48,407 nt of DNA from Phormidesmis priestleyi ULC007 (GTDB lineage: Bacteria; Cyanobacteriota; Cyanobacteriia; Leptolyngbyales; Leptolyngbyaceae), in the NCBI RefSeq assembly GCF_001895925.1, contig NZ_MPPI01000038.1:1-48407 (forward strand), written 5' to 3'. A program made the translations under genes and the position numbers. This document shows, in pieces, positions 35,295 through 44,424 of the stretch (positions are counted from its first letter, which is position 1; every line of letters starts with the position of its first letter). Under the pieces are notes generated by a model. That model did not search any database, was not told the DNA's origin, and saw nothing but the letters and a program-made list of their open reading frames with translations.

Positions 35295-36881
35295 CTAGAG
35301 ACTACTAACCGTCAGACCTTGAGGCTGTGCCAGATTTCCGTAGAGCTTGACTCCGCGTTGATTTGCCTCAAGGTGACGAACGATTTTGTAGACCGCTTCA
35401 ATTTGATCGGGGGCACCTGCTCTCAGCGCCAAGGTTGCGATCGGTAGAGGCGTTTTTTCGGCTTGCAAAACCTGCACGACGTTGCGCTGCAAGTCTAAAA
35501 TTGCGGCGGCGGCTTTCTTGCCCGCTTCGACACCGGGCTGATGATAGGCGTTGACGTTGATCAGAAAGCCATAAAGCCCGACTGCTCGTTCATAGAGGGC
35601 GATCAGTGCCCCAACATTGTGGGCATTGGCTTCGGGGATCGTGACCGTAATGGAGTCCCGGTGATTTTCGTAGAGTGCCTGACGGGTGCCCTGAAGTAAC
35701 CCAGACAGATAATCGCCAGAGGTGACACCCAGTTCAATTTCGATCGACTGCCCGGTGCGATCGTGCAGCACTTCAATGAACGTTAAGAAGAAGTTTGGCA
35801 CTCCTTCGCGCAATTGCTGAACATAGGCGTGTTGGTCAGTCGATCCTTTGTTGCCGTAAACCGCGATGCCTTGATAGACCGCGTTGCCGTCGAGATCTTT
35901 CTCTTTGCCCAACGACTCCATCACCAACTGCTGAAGATAGCGACTAAACAGCAGCAAACTGTCTTTGTAAGGCAACACCACCATATCTTTCTCGCCTTTG
36001 CCGTTGCCCGAAAAATACCATGCGAGGGCTAACAGCGCCGCAGGATTGCCCTTAATCTCAGGTAGACGAGTGGCAGCATCCATTTCTTTGGCACCTGCTA
36101 GGATAGCGCGGATGTCGATGCCTTGCAGAGCCGCCGGGACTAAGCCCACGGCTGAAAATTCAGAAGTCCGTCCGCCCACCCAGTCGTGCATTGGAAATGT
36201 GGTGAGCCAGCCTTGAGACTTGGCCACGTTGTCTAAATTGCTGCCTCTGCCCGTGATAGCAACTGCCTGTTTACTAAAATCTAAATTGTGGGTGCTAAAG
36301 GCGTGCTGAACTTCGATCATGCCATTTCGGGGTTCTGGGGTGCCGCCCGATTTTGAGATCACTAGAACTAGAGTGCTGTTGAGCCGATCGCCAATTCGCG
36401 CCAGAACCCGATCAATGCCTGCGGGATCGGTATTGTCAATAAAATGAATGCCCATTGGCGGCAAGTCAGGAGACAGCGCTTCGGCCACAAATTCGGGCCC
36501 TAGCGCCGAGCCGCCAATGCCGATCGATAAAATATCAGTAAATCTCTCAGCTTGGGGCGGACAAGTCGCGCCAGAGTGGATCTTCTGGACAAACGATTCA
36601 ATATCCTCGATCGTTTGTTCAATGTCTCGCTTAAAGTCGTCGCTCGGAGCCAAATCGGGGTCACGGAGCCAGTAATGCCCGACCATACGGTTTTCGTCGG
36701 GGTTGGCGATCGCGCCAGATTCTAGTGCCGCCATCTCCTGAAATGCCTGGTCGAATTTGGGTTTTAGCTGTTGAACAAACCCATCATCAAACCGCATCCG
36801 ACTGACATCAAGATAGAATCCCAACCCTGCGTGGTAGTACAGCCAGTCTTGATAGCGTTGCCAGAGTGCAGCCGAGTTCAT
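35295..36881 (-). CDS. pgi: Glucose-6-phosphate isomerase
   Basis: Glycolytic and gluconeogenic enzyme that interconverts glucose-6-phosphate and fructose-6-phosphate. Recognised by [29 protein letters not shown] (sugar phosphate loop), [18 protein letters not shown] and [19 protein letters not shown] near the C-terminus. The ATG at 36881 follows AAAGGAT and gives 528 residues, in the cyanobacterial size range. An alternative ATG ten codons upstream lacks a ribosome site. Confidence 0.95.
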   Translation of the reverse strand: MNSAALWQRYQDWLYYHAGLGFYLDVSRMRFDDGFVQQLKPKFDQAFQEMAALESGAIANPDENRMVGHYWLRDPDLAPSDDFKRDIEQTIEDIESFVQKIHSGATCPPQAERFTDILSIGIGGSALGPEFVAEALSPDLPPMGIHFIDNTDPAGIDRVLARIGDRLNSTLVLVISKSGGTPEPRNGMIEVQHAFSTHNLDFSKQAVAITGRGSNLDNVAKSQGWLTTFPMHDWVGGRTSEFSAVGLVPAALQGIDIRAILAGAKEMDAATRLPEIKGNPAALLALAWYFSGNGKGEKDMVVLPYKDSLLLFSRYLQQLVMESLGKEKDLDGNAVYQGIAVYGNKGSTDQHAYVQQLREGVPNFFLTFIEVLHDRTGQSIEIELGVTSGDYLSGLLQGTRQALYENHRDSITVTIPEANAHNVGALIALYERAVGLYGFLINVNAYHQPGVEAGKKAAAAILDLQRNVVQVLQAEKTPLPIATLALRAGAPDQIEAVYKIVRHLEANQRGVKLYGNLAQPQGLTVSSL

Positions 36882-37059
36882 AAAATCCTTTGCCCTTTGT
36901 GAGGTCGCCACCCAACAGTTTATAGGGGCTAGTGACCAGGTGCGAAAAACTTGAGGGAGAAATTTAAGAATATGGACTAGAGAACGAGCAATAGATAGTA
37001 TAGATATTCTTTAATATCAAGCATTTGAGAGAATTGCCGAAGCGGTTGTCGATCGCGGT

Positions 37060-37362
37060 TCAAATATTCGGTTTTGGCAAAATTCGCAAGAACTTAATAA
37101 TCTGACCCGTGATCTCGATGCTGATCAAATAGCTGTCGAGGGTAAAGCGATAGAGAATTTGGCTAGAGCCGAGCGTTTGAAACTCGTGTAAATCTTGAAG
37201 CTGATTGATTTGAAAAAACTCGCCAAAGACAAATTGCTGAATTTTTTGAAACGCAGAGGATTCGAGGCTTTTCAGATCGATTAGAAAGATGCGATCGTAA
37301 CGAACTTCAAGCCTCGCTGGAAGCAACAGTCCACCCATCGAGCCTGATTTATTAGTTTTCAT
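37060..37362 (-). CDS. Putative RelE/ParE-like toxin
   Basis: The 100-residue protein overlaps the preceding gene by four bases (ATGA at 37359-37362), typical of toxin-antitoxin pairs. The C-terminal half (ILYRFTLDSYLISIEITGQIIKFLRIL) forms the alternating beta pattern expected for the RelE/ParE fold, but the classical active-site residues are not obvious. Identity as a toxin rests mainly on gene order and size. Base use is more AT-rich than in neighbours. Its transcript would continue into the 180-base gap before pgi, which has no other feature. Confidence 0.5.
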   Translation of the reverse strand: MKTNKSGSMGGLLLPARLEVRYDRIFLIDLKSLESSAFQKIQQFVFGEFFQINQLQDLHEFQTLGSSQILYRFTLDSYLISIEITGQIIKFLRILPKPNI

Positions 37363-37577
37363 AAGGCGCGCGAAGAGGAATGGATCAGGGGCAGCAAGCG
37401 CAGAGCATCTTCACGGGTCAGCGTGTCTCCGGGGCGGTGAGTATGCTGCGAAGCTTCTACTGCTTTCAGCATATAGAGATCGTGATAAAGCGTTTCTAAC
37501 TCGATCCACAAGCCTTCTACTTCCTGATCAGAGAGGTTGTCAATAAGGTGATGAGCACGACTGCGAAACAGGTTCAT
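37359..37577 (-). CDS. Putative antitoxin-like partner
   Basis: From the ATG at 37577 (an upstream ATG lies at 37607) it encodes 72 residues, helix-rich with MNLFRSRAHHLIDNLSDQEV and LWIELETLYHDLYMLKAVEA. It is too short for an enzyme. The overlap with the next gene and the small size suggest an antitoxin or a partner protein. A MITE (37620-37721) sits immediately upstream, within the expected promoter region, so expression may have been changed or lost. Confidence 0.45.
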   Translation of the reverse strand: MNLFRSRAHHLIDNLSDQEVEGLWIELETLYHDLYMLKAVEASQHTHRPGDTLTREDALRLLPLIHSSSRAL

Positions 37578-37619
37578 AATGGTACATACTGAAGCCACGA
37601 TCGGCAATTCTGATAGTTT

Positions 37620-37721
37620 TAGGACTTACGCAAACCTCGGAAGTTTTAACCAAGAATCAAGCATCGTGACCAACATAGGGGCTTAAACCTCCGAGGTTTT
37701 GGTCAAAATGCGTAAGTCCTG
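37620..37721. mobile_element. MITE family A, copy 2 (102 bp)
   Basis: This copy is inverted relative to 6051-6151 and about 90% identical. It has the same TIR AGGACTTACGCA (37621-37632) and TGCGTAAGTCCT (37709-37720), one extra base at each end, and the target duplication AGTTT (37615-37619 and 37722-37726). It sits upstream of the putative toxin-antitoxin pair and 124 bases before the LivM-type gene. Confidence 0.85.
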
Positions 37722-37844
37722 AGTTTGAGAGTGCCCAATTTTTTATCGGATATCGCGGTCAGAAAAGATTGCAAGCGTCGCAACAGATACGAATCGCGTC
37801 GCTTGGTGCGGTACGATTTCAGTTAATTCTCCATTCCCCTTTCT

Positions 37845-39158
37845 ATGGTCGGTTATCTCGTCTCGCTCATTGTTTTCACGGCAGTCTACGCGCTGTTTAG
37901 CTTGGGTCTAAATCTACACTGGGGGTTTACGGGCTTAATCAACTTTGGACACGCGGCATTTTTGGCACTCGGAGCCTACACCACAGTGCTACTGAGTTTG
38001 GCGGGGGTGCCGCTGATTTGGGCAGTGTTGATTGGGGGAGCCGTAGCAGCGCTGCTGGGGTTGTTAATTGGCTTTTCAACGCTGCGATTGCGAGAAGATT
38101 ATTTGGCGATCGTGACGATCGGCGTGTCTGAAGTCGTGCGTCTAGTCGCACTAAATGAAGAATGGTTGACTCGTGGCTCCTTCGGCGTACAGGGCTATGC
38201 TTTGCCCCTCGCGGGTCTGACTCGACCGACGATTTTGACTCGCTGGGGAATGATTGCAGTGATCACAGCGATCGCGGGTCTAGCGCTTCGCAGTCTGTGG
38301 AAGTGGGCACGACAGCAAACAAAGCGAGTAGAATCCTCTCTGTTGGTTAAAAGTGTTCTGGTTCTGGGCGCTTACTCAAGCTCTCTAGCACTATTTTTAT
38401 CCGGTATTGGCACAGTCTTTCACAATCTAAAAGTCGCGAATGCTTTACCCGCATGGCTGCAAGGCGCTTTGCTAGTTGCATCGCTGGCAGCAGTTGTCTG
38501 GCTCTATCAGGGGGTTGCCCGCCGCACTCTACCCAAACTGCCTGCCTGGGAAGCTGGGGCAGTTTTGTTGTCTACGATCGTGCTCTCCCTCTTCGGGTTT
38601 TGCCTTTATGTCGTCAGTGCGATCGCGCTCTACAACTACAGTGAGAATCCGGCTCGGAATGGGCTAATGTTTTTGTCGGTGATTGTCCTGGCAGTGACGT
38701 TTTGGGCGCTAGAACGATTGGTGCGATCGCCTTGGGGACGAGTTCTTAAAGCGATTCGAGAAGACGAGCAAGTTGCCAAAGCGTTAGGCAAGAATGTATT
38801 TGCCTATAAGCTGCAATCATTTATGCTGGGCGGGTTTATTGCCGGAATCGCCGGAGCATTTCTCGCGTGGCAACTCAGCACCATTTATCCGAGAAGCTTT
38901 GAGACGGATCTGACGTTTACTGCCTGGACGATCGTGGTGCTAGGGGGTGCCGGAAGTAACGGCGGGACTTTGCTAGGAGCGGCTATTTTTTGGGGTTACA
39001 CCACGCTGACTCGATCGCTTGATCAGTTCGTTCCTCTAGCTGCCGATCAGATTGGGGCACTGCGAATCATGCTGATTGGTTTGCTGCTGATCTTACTGAT
39101 GCTCTGGCGACCCCAAGGAATTTTGGGCAACAAAGATGAACTAACGCTAGGACGATAA
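37845..39158 (+). CDS. Branched-chain amino acid ABC transporter permease (LivM type)
   Basis: The 437-residue membrane protein has about ten hydrophobic segments. Signatures of the LivM/HisM-like permease group are LSLGLNLHWGFTGLINFGHAAFLALGAYTT at the start and GRVLKAIREDEQVAKALGKNVFAYKLQSF, the coupling loop that contacts the ATPase. It is longer than the usual 300-370 residues because of an extra loop and helix region around 150-265. Together with a LivH partner and ATPases it would import branched-chain or neutral amino acids (as NatD does in Synechocystis and Anabaena); no partner genes are adjacent, so they must lie elsewhere. Confidence 0.88.
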   Translation: MVGYLVSLIVFTAVYALFSLGLNLHWGFTGLINFGHAAFLALGAYTTVLLSLAGVPLIWAVLIGGAVAALLGLLIGFSTLRLREDYLAIVTIGVSEVVRLVALNEEWLTRGSFGVQGYALPLAGLTRPTILTRWGMIAVITAIAGLALRSLWKWARQQTKRVESSLLVKSVLVLGAYSSSLALFLSGIGTVFHNLKVANALPAWLQGALLVASLAAVVWLYQGVARRTLPKLPAWEAGAVLLSTIVLSLFGFCLYVVSAIALYNYSENPARNGLMFLSVIVLAVTFWALERLVRSPWGRVLKAIREDEQVAKALGKNVFAYKLQSFMLGGFIAGIAGAFLAWQLSTIYPRSFETDLTFTAWTIVVLGGAGSNGGTLLGAAIFWGYTTLTRSLDQFVPLAADQIGALRIMLIGLLLILLMLWRPQGILGNKDELTLGR

Positions 39159-39234
39159 CCTGACCTTTGAAGGATGAAATTTAAGCCTACTGCCTCTATT
39201 TCTAGAAGAGGAATTAGTTTGAAAGGATTTCACA

Positions 39235-39657
39235 ATGGCAAGTCTTTTAGAAACCGCTAAAAATGCAGGCTCATTTACAAAACTGTTAGAAGCCGTTGAG
39301 AAGTCAGGATTAAAGCCAACCCTAGAACAGCCTGGGCCTTTTACTCTGCTGGCACCGACCGATGAGGCGTTTTCAAAAATGCCAGAAGATTTGCGGCACA
39401 ATTTACTAGACAATCCTGCCAAGCTTAAGCGGGTAGTGGCTTATCACGTCTTGTTTGGTGACGTGCGATCGGACGACCTAGCCCAAATTGATGAAGCACC
39501 TACTGTCGAGGGGTCAATCCTTGCGGTCGATCAAAAAAATGGGGTTCATGTCAATGATGCCTTAGTCACCCAAACCGATATTCTCACTGATAACGGCGTG
39601 ATTCATGTCATTGATGCTGTATTAATGCCCGCGCTATTGGCAGCAGAACGACTATGA
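39235..39657 (+). CDS. Fasciclin (FAS1) domain protein
   Basis: The 140-residue protein is one FAS1 domain: SLLETAKNAGSFTKLLEAVE, the conserved FTLLAPTDEAFSKMP (motif H1), KRVVAYHVLFGDV and VHVNDALVTQTDILTDNGVIHVIDAVLMP (motif H2). FAS1 domains mediate adhesion at cell surfaces, but no signal peptide is visible, so this copy may stay in the cytoplasm or use another export route. The ATG at 39235 has a weak AAAGGA upstream at 39223. Confidence 0.92.
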   Translation: MASLLETAKNAGSFTKLLEAVEKSGLKPTLEQPGPFTLLAPTDEAFSKMPEDLRHNLLDNPAKLKRVVAYHVLFGDVRSDDLAQIDEAPTVEGSILAVDQKNGVHVNDALVTQTDILTDNGVIHVIDAVLMPALLAAERL

Positions 39658-39915
39658 GCATCGGTGGTTATGGATCAAGTGAATCTGCTCCATCGTTGGA
39701 GATGTTTGCTAAATTGTTTTCTTTTAAGAAACTCTTGCAACTGTAACCATGATGAACCTCCTTAGATTTTAAGGCTTGAATATTTACTGACTGACAAACC
39801 GAAGCACTTGCTGCTAAAACTCTTTAAGCAATGTCTACCGTCCTCACTGAGTCGATACATGATTGCCATCATCATTAGCAATAGATTGCCGCTTCTTCTC
39901 ACCCACTTAAACTGG

Positions 39916-40107
39916 CTAAGGATCGAGAGTCACTGTAAGCGTCTTATTTTGAGGTAGGTATGTAACACTTAAATCGACCTTCAAGTTCAGTCCTCTAAAA
40001 CTCGGATCAAGTACAAACTGATAGTCATTCATGTTTGAGCTACCGTATTGATCTAGAAACCTCATCAACTTCCAAATTTCATTGGGATTGATATTGACAG
40101 CCATCAT
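39916..40107 (-). CDS. Small hypothetical protein
   Basis: The 63-residue frame (two adjacent ATGs at 40107 and 40104) reads VNINPNEIWKLMRFLDQYG then LNLKVDLSVTYLPQNKTLTVTLD, a helix and beta strands without signal peptide or membrane segment. Protein-like composition and a following hairpin at 40160-40187 upstream make a real gene plausible. No family recognised. The 258 bases before it (39658-39915) hold nothing identifiable. Confidence 0.45.
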   Translation of the reverse strand: MMAVNINPNEIWKLMRFLDQYGSSNMNDYQFVLDPSFRGLNLKVDLSVTYLPQNKTLTVTLDP

Positions 40108-40159
40108 CGCTCTTAATATTTGAATGGTTAACCTGGGTGATGTACCCTTATATTTCTTT

Positions 40160-40187
40160 GTTAAAGAGGCGATCGCACCTCTTTAAC
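40160..40187. repeat. Perfect 10-bp hairpin with HIP1 loop
   Basis: GTTAAAGAGG (40160-40169) and CCTCTTTAAC (40178-40187) form a perfect stem around the loop CGATCGCA. It lies between the start of the 63-aa gene and the end of the catalase-like gene (both on the minus strand), and could end the catalase-like transcript. Confidence 0.6.
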
Positions 40188-40229
40188 GTGAGTTCGACGA
40201 GTTCTTTCGCTTCGTTCTTCAGCGCTTCA

Positions 40230-40313
40230 GCCCCCTAAATCCCCCAAAATTAGGGGACTTTGAACACTAAATTCTGGGCTTGAAGTCCCCCAGAATTGGG
40301 GGATTTAGGGGGC
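40230..40313. mobile_element. 84-bp palindromic MITE-like repeat
   Basis: GCCCCCTAAATCCCCC at 40230 and its inverted copy ending GGGATTTAGGGGGC at 40313 form long arms that make the element nearly a full hairpin. This C-rich repeat is well known in cyanobacterial intergenic regions, as far as I recall. No coding capacity and no obvious target duplication. Confidence 0.65.
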
Positions 40314-40362
40314 AGCCCGGATTTGCAACCGCAGCGAAAAGCTTCATCAAATTCACGTTAAC

Positions 40363-41484
40363 TCATGAAGGGCGATCGTCAGAATTCAACAACGAAGGAG
40401 TAAAAGATTGCAGAGTCGGTTCTTGAGAAGCCACTCTTTGAAATTGGTGACGTTGCTCTGAAAGTGATTGATAAATGATTTTGCGAGCCTGGTTGATGCT
40501 TCCCAAGGGAGCATGTTCAGGTAGAGAATGCCAGGGAGTAAAGGATAGGCTCTCGCCAAACGCTTTTTGCTCAGGGGAATCAAACGCTTGGCGAGGAATT
40601 CTAATCGTTGCAACTTTTTGGAAAGGCGACTCTTTTTCGCTCCACTCAACCGTTGGATCTTCAACGGGCATTTTGACCGGATCAATTTGTCGTTGGATTA
40701 GAAAATCAAAGGATGCGTCTTGAGTCTTTAGTTGCTCAACCATTGCGGTCTGCAAATAGTCTGGCGTTTTGTTAGCCGATCGCTCTATTGAAGAACTAGT
40801 AGGTTTTGTAGAAAACTTGACTGCCATTGAACCCAGTTGATAGGGAGTTGTACTCCAATACTGAGTCGCGATCGGACTGTCAATCTTCTTTTGCTTCATT
40901 GCCATCAGAATCTGGAGTTCATGAGTATGCCACTTGAGTGGATTTGCTCCAGAAAAGAAGAACTTGAGTGGAGGCTTACCGGGAGACTGAGCCAAAGCAT
41001 TGAAGAAATCAGCAGAATCTTGAGCATTACGAAGAAAGAAAACTGGATGATCCACTAAGATGAAATCCTGAGTTTTGGCATCTTTCTCATCCCGCAATAC
41101 TTTTTCGCCTTCGACATCCATCAGCTTGATTGCCATGCCGTGAACACCATTTTTTGTATCGTCTTTGTCTACGGCATTGGAGAAACGAACCCAGGCGGGG
41201 AAAGTTTTCCCAGGTTCTTTGAAAACACCAACTTTTAGATCTTCTGGCAGGTTAGGCTCAACGGTAAATTCTGCCCAAACAACCCCGTGTGCTTTTGGGT
41301 GCTGTGCTCGTAATCCTGGCTCTGCTGACTTCTCGATGTCTTTAGTAATTACATCAGCAGCAGCATTATCACTCAATACTGTTGCAGTACTGGTTGCCGC
41401 AACAGCAGGATTTGTGAATGGGATTAAGCCGATGAACAAAACAAAGCTGATAAGTGTCAGCCATTTGTAAAGTGCTAAACGCAT
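40363..41484 (-). CDS. Exported catalase-family (SrpA-like) haem protein
   Basis: From the ATG at 41484 (GAGGA upstream; the open frame starts with TTG at 41499) the protein has 373 residues. The N-terminus is a signal peptide (ALYKWLTLISFVLFIGLIPF, cleavage expected after AVA near residue 29). The rest follows the catalase-like fold: KAHGVVWAEFTVEP with the distal histidine, FPAWVRFSNAVDKDD, NGVHGMAIKLM, FILVDHPVFFL and PLGSINQARKIIYQSLSEQRH. This short subfamily (SrpA-like) lacks full catalase length and may act as a peroxidase or oxygenase in the periplasm. Haem binding is inferred. Confidence 0.82.
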   Translation of the reverse strand: MRLALYKWLTLISFVLFIGLIPFTNPAVAATSTATVLSDNAAADVITKDIEKSAEPGLRAQHPKAHGVVWAEFTVEPNLPEDLKVGVFKEPGKTFPAWVRFSNAVDKDDTKNGVHGMAIKLMDVEGEKVLRDEKDAKTQDFILVDHPVFFLRNAQDSADFFNALAQSPGKPPLKFFFSGANPLKWHTHELQILMAMKQKKIDSPIATQYWSTTPYQLGSMAVKFSTKPTSSSIERSANKTPDYLQTAMVEQLKTQDASFDFLIQRQIDPVKMPVEDPTVEWSEKESPFQKVATIRIPRQAFDSPEQKAFGESLSFTPWHSLPEHAPLGSINQARKIIYQSLSEQRHQFQRVASQEPTLQSFTPSLLNSDDRPS

Positions 41485-41743
41485 AAACGGAGTCCTCAAA
41501 ATTTCAGAAACTTGTTGAAATGAAGGGTGAAGGGGACGATCGCGCTTTGTCTAATTATGGAGAACGATCGCATCAGTTGCTCATATCAATTCTGCATAAC
41601 CGTGATGTTCTAGCCATACTAGAAGCAAAGCAACGGCAGCAGGGAGCTTTTGAAACACTAGAATTGACGGTTATATCGTAGCGGCACCGTAGATGCCAGC
41701 GACGATGATATGGGTTAGAAAAAACACTTTGATTGCAAACCCC

Positions 41744-42391
41744 TCACGCTTTGCTAACAGTCCCTTCGCTCTCGGAGGTTTCATGAGTGTCATTTGGATC
41801 AGTTGGCTCTGGAGATGGGGTTTGGTTGGTGGCATCAGCCGTAATTTGAGCCGAAGGCAGATGAACAAATATGTCTACTCTAGGTTGAGGCTCTGTTGAA
41901 GCGGGAGAAACAGTAGCTCCAGCTTGATTTGGCGGTGGAATTTTGTTTAAACCGTCCGGCGACTCCGCGAGATTGTTCTCCTGTAAGTTCACATCTCGAC
42001 CTGCCTGAATTCCCTTTGCAAGTACATACGAAGCACTACTGATACCTAGTAAACCCAGTATCTCTGGGGGTATCTTTGTAGGAAATGCAGGCCCGTCCCG
42101 TCCGCTAACAATGATTAGGACTAAGCTCATGGAAATGATGAAGGTAAAAATTAGAAACTGAAAACGTGCCAGACTTGCATCACCTTTTTCGTCACTAATT
42201 ACTTTTTCAAGATTAATTCCTTTGGGCTTATACCATTCCTTTCTTTCCTTGTCGTACTTCGGTCTACTGTTTGTTCCCACCCAGATAAACTGTAAAATGA
42301 GGATCTCCAAAGTTAGGATAAAGAGAGCAACTATCCAGCCGATCGCTAGTCCTAAAAAAGCAAAAGCTGAAGAAATAGATATATTAAACAC
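41744..42391 (-). CDS. Hypothetical membrane protein with C-terminal Pro/Thr-rich tail
   Basis: The 215-residue protein starts at GTG 42391, with AGGAG eight bases upstream. It has transmembrane segments near residues 8-37, 76-96 and possibly 108-125 (ARFQFLIFTFIISMSLVLII, IPPEILGLLGISSASYVLAKG) and a soluble, low-complexity tail rich in Pro, Thr, Glu and Asp. It overlaps the stop of the preceding gene by eight bases. Both proteins share the pattern Q-(hydrophobic strand)-...P-x-IPPE-x-L-x-x-LG-x-S...Y, so they are related. Family unknown to me. Confidence 0.65.
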   Translation of the reverse strand: MFNISISSAFAFLGLAIGWIVALFILTLEILILQFIWVGTNSRPKYDKERKEWYKPKGINLEKVISDEKGDASLARFQFLIFTFIISMSLVLIIVSGRDGPAFPTKIPPEILGLLGISSASYVLAKGIQAGRDVNLQENNLAESPDGLNKIPPPNQAGATVSPASTEPQPRVDIFVHLPSAQITADATNQTPSPEPTDPNDTHETSESEGTVSKA

Positions 42392-42743
42392 GCGATGTTC
42401 TCCTATCTTTCAAAATCGAGAAGAGTTTATTCCAGAGATAAATGAGGTTGCTTCCACCTAATATCAGGAGAAACTCTGGAGGAATCGTTGGTAGCTCACC
42501 TGAGTGAAGGCTATATTTAACCTGAATCAAATAGTAAGCAACAAATGCCAGCGTGAGAATAATCACTTGAGCTTTCTCCCAACTGTAAGTTTGGCTCCTA
42601 TTTCCCTCAAGAAACAGACCTTTTGTGTTGATTTTTCCTGTCAAAATCAAGTAAAATATCAACGATGCCAGACTTACTAACAAGAACCAAACCTCAAATT
42701 GCATAATTGCAGATAAACTGGAAAATCCATCTTCTATGTTCAC
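42384..42743 (-). CDS. Small membrane protein, related to its neighbour
   Basis: The 119-residue protein starts at GTG 42743 after GGAGG (42754-42750). It has three hydrophobic segments (residues 15-35, 56-74, 87-105). WEKAQVIILTLAFVAYYLI and LPTIPPEFLLILGGSNLIYLWNKL match the middle of the following protein in pattern, but it lacks the tail. The overlap of eight bases with the next gene implies translational coupling. A holin-like role is conceivable given the lysozyme upstream in the same strand, but nothing in the sequence proves it. Confidence 0.6.
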   Translation of the reverse strand: MNIEDGFSSLSAIMQFEVWFLLVSLASLIFYLILTGKINTKGLFLEGNRSQTYSWEKAQVIILTLAFVAYYLIQVKYSLHSGELPTIPPEFLLILGGSNLIYLWNKLFSILKDRRTSRV

Positions 42744-42859
42744 TTAAAGCCTCCTCTCTGTATGACAAAACTTGTCTGGTTATTGCATAAGCGGTAGCAC
42801 TTACTCGCTTTTTTAATCTCTATTTGAGCTGATAACCATTCGTGAATTTGAGGTAGGGG

Positions 42860-42898
42860 TGATCGCTCTTCAACTCGTTAATTGGTGAAGAGCGATCA
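42860..42898. repeat. HIP1-type hairpin, unit 1
   Basis: TGATCGCTCTTC (42860-42871) pairs perfectly with GAAGAGCGATCA (42887-42898), loop AACTCGTTAATTGGT. It lies in the 304-base gap between the lipase gene and the small membrane protein gene. Two similar hairpins occur at 44184 and 44425. Confidence 0.75.
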
Positions 42899-43047
42899 CA
42901 CACTTTCTTTAGCTGAGTCTGCTGTGTAGGTTGGGTTGGCGAAAGGAACCCCAACATTGCCACTCACACAGAGAAGAATGACTTAACTTAACTGCTCTTC
43001 TTTAAAGATAGTGACGATCGCGCGCTAGTTTCAACTCAAGCATTCCC

Positions 43048-44082
43048 TTAAGGCAAAGCCTCACGATAAGTCTTAGCCATATTATGGTTATAGGAAACAC
43101 TACCTCGCTGATCAGTAAAGTACAGCGACATTCCAATATGCTGATATAGTTGTTTGCGTGGCACTGTATTGGTAAGAAATCGAGTTTCAAGCTGCCGCAG
43201 AGATTTGGCTGTTTCAAATCTTCCAGGAGAAAGCCGACTCAGCATTTCTTCATCACTTGCATCATCATCGTTAACCTGACCACGAAACTCAGGCTTGAGC
43301 ATATCTTCTCCAATGAGCTTAGTAGTTGCTGGTGGCACAGTGGGAACAATATCTTCACTGTTAGCAATTCGGAAACATTCCAAACCTGTGAAATGGGCAG
43401 CAAACGTTGGATCGCCTACTCTGGGGCTGGCAAATGTATACAGAGTGGGTTGTTTGAAGCTTGTAGCATTTTTTATATGAAGCGTTGCCAGTGTCGCTAA
43501 AGCACCGCCTAAACTGTGTCCTGTCACGAATACTTGAGAACCTGGGGAACAGGCGCTCAGTGTATCGAGAACAACCTTGCTTATTGAGGCGTGTTCGACT
43601 GGTGAAATAAGAAATTCAGGATGTTCTGCATTAGGACGGGTGTAGATTTTATTGAATCCTCGACCAACCCATCCTAAGTTTTCGTCCCACAGGAACGGAA
43701 CTTGTCTATTTTGAAAGTCGCTGATCCATTCTGACTCTTTCTGTGTTCCTCTAAATACAACAAAAATCTCAAAGGTGCCGTTCTCAAGCTGTCGTTGAGC
43801 GATGAAGCCAAAGGGCACTTTTTCAGGTTGCAGCATCCAAAATCCCGTGTAGTAAAATGTATTGAGGATTTTGTATTCGACTTTTCCGGTCTGTGCATCA
43901 GTCGCATTAAGATTGAGCGTTGTAGAGCCTGTTAACACTCCTGTTTGTCCAGGGTCAGGTAGCCAGGTTTGACCTGCCTGATGAGAGTCATACTGCTGAT
44001 AGGCGCGCTCAATCAAATTGGCAAGTTCCATTGCTCGAAGGGAGTCGAATTCGGAGTTTGCAGGAATTTGGAGTTTGTTCAT
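43048..44082 (-). CDS. Class 3 lipase
   Basis: The 344-residue protein has the lipase class 3 fold. GHSLGGALATLATLH carries the nucleophile serine S190, IANSEDIVPTVPP the acid D244 and YQHIGMSLYF the histidine H315. FVVFRGTQKESEWISDF is the oxyanion region. No N-terminal signal peptide or membrane anchor is visible, so it is either cytoplasmic or released by lysis or another export route. Likely substrates are acylglycerols or membrane lipids; specificity is not predictable. It is followed and preceded by HIP1-type hairpins. Confidence 0.9.
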   Translation of the reverse strand: MNKLQIPANSEFDSLRAMELANLIERAYQQYDSHQAGQTWLPDPGQTGVLTGSTTLNLNATDAQTGKVEYKILNTFYYTGFWMLQPEKVPFGFIAQRQLENGTFEIFVVFRGTQKESEWISDFQNRQVPFLWDENLGWVGRGFNKIYTRPNAEHPEFLISPVEHASISKVVLDTLSACSPGSQVFVTGHSLGGALATLATLHIKNATSFKQPTLYTFASPRVGDPTFAAHFTGLECFRIANSEDIVPTVPPATTKLIGEDMLKPEFRGQVNDDDASDEEMLSRLSPGRFETAKSLRQLETRFLTNTVPRKQLYQHIGMSLYFTDQRGSVSYNHNMAKTYREALP

Positions 44083-44183
44083 GAGTTAGAATTCCGTAGC
44101 GTATGTGTGTGAACATTGTTGATTTTGATCACAAGTGACGATCGCAAATCTATCCAATACTCAATCAATGCAGAGGATGAGTG

Positions 44184-44222
44184 CGATCGCTCCTCAACTT
44201 GTTAATTGGTGAAGAGCGATCG
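44184..44222. repeat. HIP1-type hairpin, unit 2
   Basis: CGATCGCTCCTC (44184-44195) pairs with GAAGAGCGATCG (44211-44222) with one mismatch, and the loop AACTTGTTAATTGGT is nearly that of unit 1. It lies between the 50-aa gene stop (44241) and the lipase start (44082) on the minus strand. Confidence 0.75.
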
Positions 44223-44240
44223 TAAAACTCTAATTGCCCC

Positions 44241-44393
44241 TTATGGAACAACTAACGTCGCATGCTCATTACTTGGCAAGTGAATGATGTCCAGTTCAAC
44301 ACCGAGTGGGAATACATGAACACCTTTGATGACAATCCGATAGTCTGTTGATTGTCCTTTATGAGCAACAATCATTTGGATGAGTTTATCCAT
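44241..44393 (-). CDS. 50-aa hypothetical protein
   Basis: The start at 44393 is supported by AGGAG seven bases upstream; a longer open frame exists but has no ribosome site. The sequence MDKLIQMIVAHKGQSTDYRI, then a beta-rich part (GVHVFPLGVELDIIHLP), has no membrane segment or signal. It is bracketed by HIP1 hairpins (44184-44222 and 44425-44467) in the lytic-enzyme stretch. No family recognised; an immunity or regulatory protein is possible but unsupported. Confidence 0.55.
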   Translation of the reverse strand: MDKLIQMIVAHKGQSTDYRIVIKGVHVFPLGVELDIIHLPSNEHATLVVP

Positions 44394-44424
44394 GATGAAA
44401 TCTCCTGTTGGTTGATTTGTTGAG

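Noticed and set aside
37020-37075. tRNA-like sequence (GCCGAAGCGG, GGTTCAAAT)
   Set aside because: The segments resemble D-arm and T-arm words but do not form a cloverleaf with an acceptor stem.
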